Shown in pieces: positions 59,609-64,000 of a DNA stretch of 64,000 nucleotides. The notes below the pieces were generated by a model. It ran no database searches. It was not told the origin of the DNA and saw nothing but the letters and a program-made list of their open reading frames with translations. Every line of letters begins with the position of its first letter. The first letter of the stretch is position 1. Source of the DNA: Turritopsis dohrnii (lineage: Eukaryota > Cnidaria > Hydrozoa > Anthoathecata > Oceaniidae); NCBI GenBank assembly GCA_027922465.2, contig BQMF02000791.1:1-64000 (forward strand), given 5' to 3'. A program made the position numbers and the translations under genes.

Positions 59609-60083
59609 CAGGGATTTTTCTAAGCACTTTTGGTTACTACCGTTTTTCGTAGAGAAGATTGAGTTTGACAGTCCAGGAAGCTATGCAATTTTAAAGATTT
59701 AAATCTCCACAAACAGGCCTTGTCATGAGAGGCATGTGAAGAGAGTTGGAAACTAAGATGTTTTTTAATTTCATTAGATAACATGAAAACGAGTCCTACT
59801 GGTACCACTTTCGTTTTCATATTCTTTGGTAGGTGAAGAAATGAATGCGTATAACAAAGGAAATTTCAAAATTACCTTAGCAACGGTGGTTGTTCTCCCT
59901 AGCAACAGAATATATGGTGAATAACGGCCTAATTACTCTCTCAAAACATGTTTTTAAACACTATGCATTAAAGAGCTAAAAAATATTTAATTGACAATGA
60001 ATGATAGAGTTTCTAAACTCAATTCAAGATTGAGTTTTAACTACCGGCAAACGGTAGTTGGAAAGTGCTTGGAAAAATCCCTG
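59609..60083. mobile_element. CAGGG-ended MITE (475 bp), downstream of RNF217
   Basis: The left end CAGGGATTTTTCTAAGCACTTT and right end AAAGTGCTTGGAAAAATCCCTG are inverted repeats, followed inward by an ACTACCG word in inverted orientation. The 5-bp direct repeat TTTAT flanks it (59604-59608, 60084-60088). No transposase. CAGGG ends suggest a hAT-like family, distinct from the CAGGCC elements. It starts 80 bp after the RNF217 stop and so probably lies within that gene's 3' UTR. Confidence 0.8.
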
Positions 60084-60088
60084 TTTAT

Positions 60089-61743
60089 AAAGGTCTGTAA
60101 AAATGTATGTTCTGAAAAAAAATGTTTTGTTTTGACATGAACCTTCCTCGTTCAACTATGATTGAAATAACTTTTCTAAAAGTGTTTTCTCATTTCGTTG
60201 TTATTTTGAAACTTAGTATATATAATAATAGATACATTTCTGTCTTTGTCAAAACAGTCTTGAAAATTATCTTTTACCTCCAATGCTCGACAGTGGTATT
60301 GGTTAGTATTGGTTAGTTCTCATGAAATGCAAATTATGGGAAAGGTGAAATTGCGTATTCCCTTTTTGTGACAAGATGATTTTCTATTCTCTTTTGATGA
60401 TGATCTATTCTTGTATAATAATGTAACATTCTGTTCAGTTGTGATAATTGACTATTGGTGGAGCCATTTTATAACAGATTTACGTATGTCAATTTAATTT
60501 ATTATTATATTTAAGATTTGCTTGTTTTTATATTTTTGAATCTGCTGATATGAAAGGAATGGGAATTATTCCAAAAGATTTGAATTCAATTTACAGTGTC
60601 ATTCTTCATTTTTTCTTGTTTTTTTCTCAGCAAAGCTATCAACATTTTTTGTCAATATAATGAATAATGCCAACAGTGATATGTGTTCCTTTTTATAAAT
60701 CTATTTTCATATGAATTTATTTAATATGCTGATTTTGCTGATAAATTTATTATTGTTATTGTATTATCTTCATTTTGAATTTTATTTTTTTTTATTAACC
60801 CTGTTGTAAAACAATATGGATTGGATTTTTCTTTAATTTATGTAAATTGTTGTATAAAATCCAAGTAAGTTAGTTGTATTCTCAAGAAAGTATAAAAAGC
60901 AATTTATTATAACAATTTTTAGACGAATATCCTTCGTTAGAGGAAATTTAAGTTCAATTTCATGACATCAGTGCAAAGGAAGTGATCTATTCCTATATTT
61001 TCCTATGAGATAATAATTTAAAGTTGATTTGCAATTCACTTTGAGATGCTTGGTTGTTTTGGATTTTTTTTTCTGATCAGTATCTTCTGAGCGCATAAAC
61101 TCCTTAATTTGACATTCTTAGCGATAATAATTATATATTCTGTGTTGTTTTTTAAAAGTTTTGTTTTGTTGTATTGCAATAGAATTACGAAATACCGAAT
61201 GTTTCTTCAATTTACATACAAATTGAAAAAGTCATCAATCCTAAGATATATTTAGCCTTCCGCAAGTCTTATTCAGTGTTTAAATGACTTTCCTTTTTTA
61301 CATATAAGATATTAAATGTAAGAGACAGCATTTTTATTTCATTTGAAATTTTAAGATGTCTTAAAGTGTTGTCCGATATTCAAACATTAAAGAGACAATT
61401 ATATACGAATAGACATACATAGACAATAGAAATTTTCAAGTCAATAGTATAAAAAATGTCTGTTAAATAAGTACGTAGTTGAACAATTTCAATCTTTTCT
61501 TGTACATTTATTTGTTTTTACTATGATCCAATTCCTTCGTCGCATCTTGTGCCACTCACGCAAAAACGATGAAACTCCACAAGTATTGCTTCGTTCAGAT
61601 TGCTGACTTTTTGGGAGAAACAATTATATTTTCTTATCGTTTTTATGATTACCAGGCATAATAAAAATGGTAGACAATAGATGAGTTAGATAAAGTGCAA
61701 CAAATAAACGGATGAATTGGATCAAACAGGACTTTAAATTACC
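60089..61743. other. AT-rich non-coding stretch
   Basis: No exon or element termini were recognised. It may contain distal 3' UTR of the RNF217-like gene and upstream exons of the next gene that I could not identify. Confidence 0.4.
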
Positions 61744-61821
61744 TTGTTATCATTAATGCTTTGTGTTATTTATTGTCATAGGCTAATATTAAAATTTGAC
61801 AGTAAAGGTGAAACGAGTGAA

Positions 61822-62644
61822 ATGGATAATTGGCCTGCAAAAAATATGTCAATATTTCCGGGTTTCAAACCGAGACCCCAACATCACATCTGTGACAAAA
61901 ATGGCATTACAGAAACCGTGACGTCGACAGACAATGCAATGTTTGTTTTTGTCAAGAATGTTTCCGATAGTGAAATAATAATCGATGGTAAAGTCGGGAA
62001 GGTTACCATAGAAGCATCAAAAGGCGTGAAATTAACAATACGTAACCATATTGTTGGCGGTGTTTTAGAGTTTATAAGTTGTCAGAATTCTGAATTGAAG
62101 TTTGGTGAGAATGCCGAGGTAACTTGATAGATTTGTATATTTGTTTATTGATAAACTGACCGAAATCATCAAATATCTATTGTGTAATCTATGTCATGTT
62201 TTTTTTCAGATCCCAACAATTCAAGTAGATGATAGTGCAGACATAAAGGTCAGGATACAATCTAAAACACAGCTGGAATGCATCTATTTCATTCGTACCA
62301 AAGATCTACGTTTGTTTTTGGAGAATCAAACTATCGAAGAGGAATCAGGACTAACTTTGGAGTATGAAGTTTCCTCTGTCGACGGTAATGTACACCACCA
62401 ACAAATCGGTCACTGGAGTAGCGCCCTACCTGATGCAGTTTTCTTGACTGAAGCGGTTGTTCGTGAGGGCGTATATCCGACGACAGCTGAAATGAAAAAA
62501 GCTGCCGAAAACAGAGAAGAAACAGCTTTAGTAAAAATGGCTGACATGTTGGTCCGTGGTATCAAAATAAGCAAACCTGGCGAAGAGAAGTCTGAATGTA
62601 AGTTGTTGAATGAGAAAGACAAAAATCTTGATCAACCAGATTAG
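61822..62644 (+). CDS. C-CAP/cofactor C-like domain protein (two exons seen)
   Basis: The first exon runs to 62118 (GAG|GTAACT), the intron is 62119-62209 (91 nt, ends TTTTTTTTCAG), and the second exon is 62210-62644 (TAG); the join is in phase. ATG 61822 is chosen because the upstream part of the frame (from 61744) looks like intron sequence ending in an acceptor; earlier exons are possible. The protein begins near FPGFKPRP and shows the repeated short strands of a right-handed beta-helix (NVSDSEIIIDGKVGKVTIE, VKLTIRNHIVGGVLEFIS, PTIQVDDSADIKVRIQ), as in the actin-binding C-terminus of cyclase-associated protein and in tubulin cofactor C. A Lys/Glu-rich tail follows. The actin or tubulin role is inferred from the fold only. 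Confidence 0.65.
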
Positions 62645-63332
62645 GATAGTGCCAACTTTTGGCATCTTTTTTTGATCTTTTTTTTACTGATGTTTTAACG
62701 CAACACTCAATATTAAACCCTAACCCTCTTATAGATCGTTTGTCTTCTCTACTTAAAATGAACACCAGCTCAATAGTAAACCCTAACCCTATTGGATCGT
62801 TTGTCTTCTCTACTTAAAATGAACACCAGTACGAAATAAACTGTAACTTGAATTTTCTTGATCAAGAATTTTAAGATTTCTCCCATTTTATTTAATAGCA
62901 AAATCAATTGCATTCTCACCATAATTTAATCAATATTATATAATTATTATTTTTATCAATTTTGTATTTATATTTTCAGCCAAACAACAAAAATATGTTA
63001 CATAGCAACAGTACCCTTTTCTTCGATGTCTTCTTAAAAGTGCACATCCTCATCCTTATTCGTAAAAAAATTGAATTATGTCGGTCAATTGGTGGGTCCC
63101 ACGAAACTCAAAATTTCGGAATACCTTCTCCCCATCTTTCCCTGTTTGGCGAAATCGTCATAAAGGCAACGAAGGAAATTTTCAATCAAATAGCATACAT
63201 TTCTATAGAAGTACACTCCCCCTTCGCTGTGATTTTCAATAAATTTGTCCCACTAGGATAGGCTATTGTAAAGGCACAGCACGTTTTTTTATACTTAATG
63301 TTGTTGCAATAGACCCTTCCTTAATTTCTGTT
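62645..63332. other. Non-coding stretch with a tandem duplication
   Basis: 62714-62830 holds a segment of about 60 bp twice (AAACCCTAACCCT...CTTCTCTACTTAAAATGAACACCAG). The CCCTAACCCT words are too few to be a telomere tract. The frame at 62962-63261 has no recognisable domain. Confidence 0.45.
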
Positions 63333-63460
63333 TTAACGCACCATTATGGCTGGGTTGCTTGTTTAAACGCACTAATGTTATCGAGTTGTCTTGTTTAAAC
63401 GCACCATTGTGGCTAAGTTGCTTGTTTAAACGCACCATTGCGGTTGAGTTGTTTAAAGGA
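63333..63460. repeat. Four copies of a roughly 32-bp tandem repeat
   Basis: Copies share ACGCACCATTGTGGCTGAGT followed by TGCTTGTTTAA, with point changes. No known role. Confidence 0.7.
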
Positions 63461-63588
63461 TCGTGTAAACAGAAAAAAGATGTATTTTCCAGACATCCTT
63501 TCTTTCTTTGTTTACACCATCCTTTTCTTCATCCTTTTAAATGCTCCTTTTAAATGGAACGTGTAATTCACCCTTAAACTGCCATTAA

Positions 63589-63883
63589 AGCCTGGTTCAG
63601 ACCTGGCGATTACACGACGATAAAATTTAGTGTAATCGCCGTAGTCGTCGTAATCGCCTAATGTGAACACTTGTGTAATCGTCATAAACGCCTAACATTT
63701 ACGACGACAAAACATCGAAAAATTTATTGTATGTAAAAATCGATTGAATTTTACGTCAATTCTATTGTTTTAAGATCGTGAAGGCACGTGATTCAAATTT
63801 TACAAAGAAGTATCGTGTGTTTGAAACAATTTACAGATTACGACGATTTATATTATATCGTAGTCGTCCGGTCTGAACCAGAC
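63589..63883. mobile_element. TTAA-flanked MITE (295 bp)
   Basis: The left end AGCCTGGTTCAGACC and right end GGTCTGAACCAGAC are inverted repeats, with TTAA on both sides (63585-63588, 63884-63887). The interior repeats GTAATCGTC/GTAGTCGTC words in both orientations. TTAA targets suit piggyBac-like elements, but 3-bp TAA targets (Harbinger) cannot be excluded. Non-coding. Confidence 0.7.
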
Positions 63884-64000
63884 TTAAATATTCTAACTCT
63901 TAATTAACGGAATGAGAATTGCGAATAACAGAGACTGAATAATAGAGACTATTATGAAATTATAAAGTAATGAAATCAATGGAGGAATGAATTGCATAAA

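Noticed and set aside
62714..62830. Telomeric CCCTAA repeat
   Set aside because: Only two short CCCTAACCCT words occur, each inside a 60-bp tandem duplication; there is no array.
1..64000. tRNA, rRNA or other structured RNA genes
   Set aside because: No segment with tRNA A/B boxes or rRNA-like conservation was recognised by reading; a covariance-model search would be needed to be sure.

Overview
Eukaryotic, animal-type DNA that is AT-rich, gene-poor and loaded with transposons. Recognisable host genes are a RNF217-type RBR ubiquitin ligase, a Rho-family GTPase, a RAD51C-like relic, a macro-domain gene, a Ulp1/SENP-like protease gene with a PHD finger, and a C-CAP (cofactor-C-like) domain gene. 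The introns that can be resolved are short (about 47-212 nt) with GT-AG ends. Together with the mobile elements (Helentron, DIRS with a methyltransferase-like domain, CR1-like LINE, BEL/Pao), this suggests an aquatic invertebrate, possibly a sponge or other non-bilaterian. The species cannot be fixed from this sequence.

Layout. 1-3390: MITEs and unassigned AT-rich DNA. 3390-11220: a decayed minus-strand Helentron, split by a decayed CR1-like LINE (about 4520-8590) that is itself split by a 1.4-kb TIR element (4927-6304). 13001-17600: an almost intact DIRS-type tyrosine-recombinase retrotransposon with inverted ends and an internal complementary region. 19473-24733: about 26 copies of a GC-rich 202-bp satellite. 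25571-29116: a hairpin MITE, a broken RAD51C-like sequence, an atypical Rho GTPase and a 939-bp TIR element. 29117-33240: LINE tails, MITEs and a broken transposon-associated Cys-rich protein. 33244-37056 (minus): a multi-exon Ulp1-PHD gene and the last four exons of a macro-domain gene. 37071-54470: eight copies of a roughly 1.2-kb satellite, with a young BEL/Pao element (43834-51435, TSD AAACA) inserted in the sixth. 54470-58200: LINE relic and unassigned exon-like pieces. 58213-59529: RNF217-like gene with a MITE just downstream. 61.8-62.6 kb: C-CAP-domain gene. The right end holds small tandem repeats and a TTAA-flanked MITE.

The host genes do not form an operon or obvious pathway. Two are ubiquitin/SUMO-related (RBR ligase, Ulp1-like protease) and one is ADP-ribose-related (macro domain), but their proximity is not evidence of joint function. 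The strongest structural stories are the nested and recent transposition events, the two homogenised satellites, the satellite that ends 14 nt from a splice acceptor of the macro gene, and the dual-frame organisation of the DIRS element.
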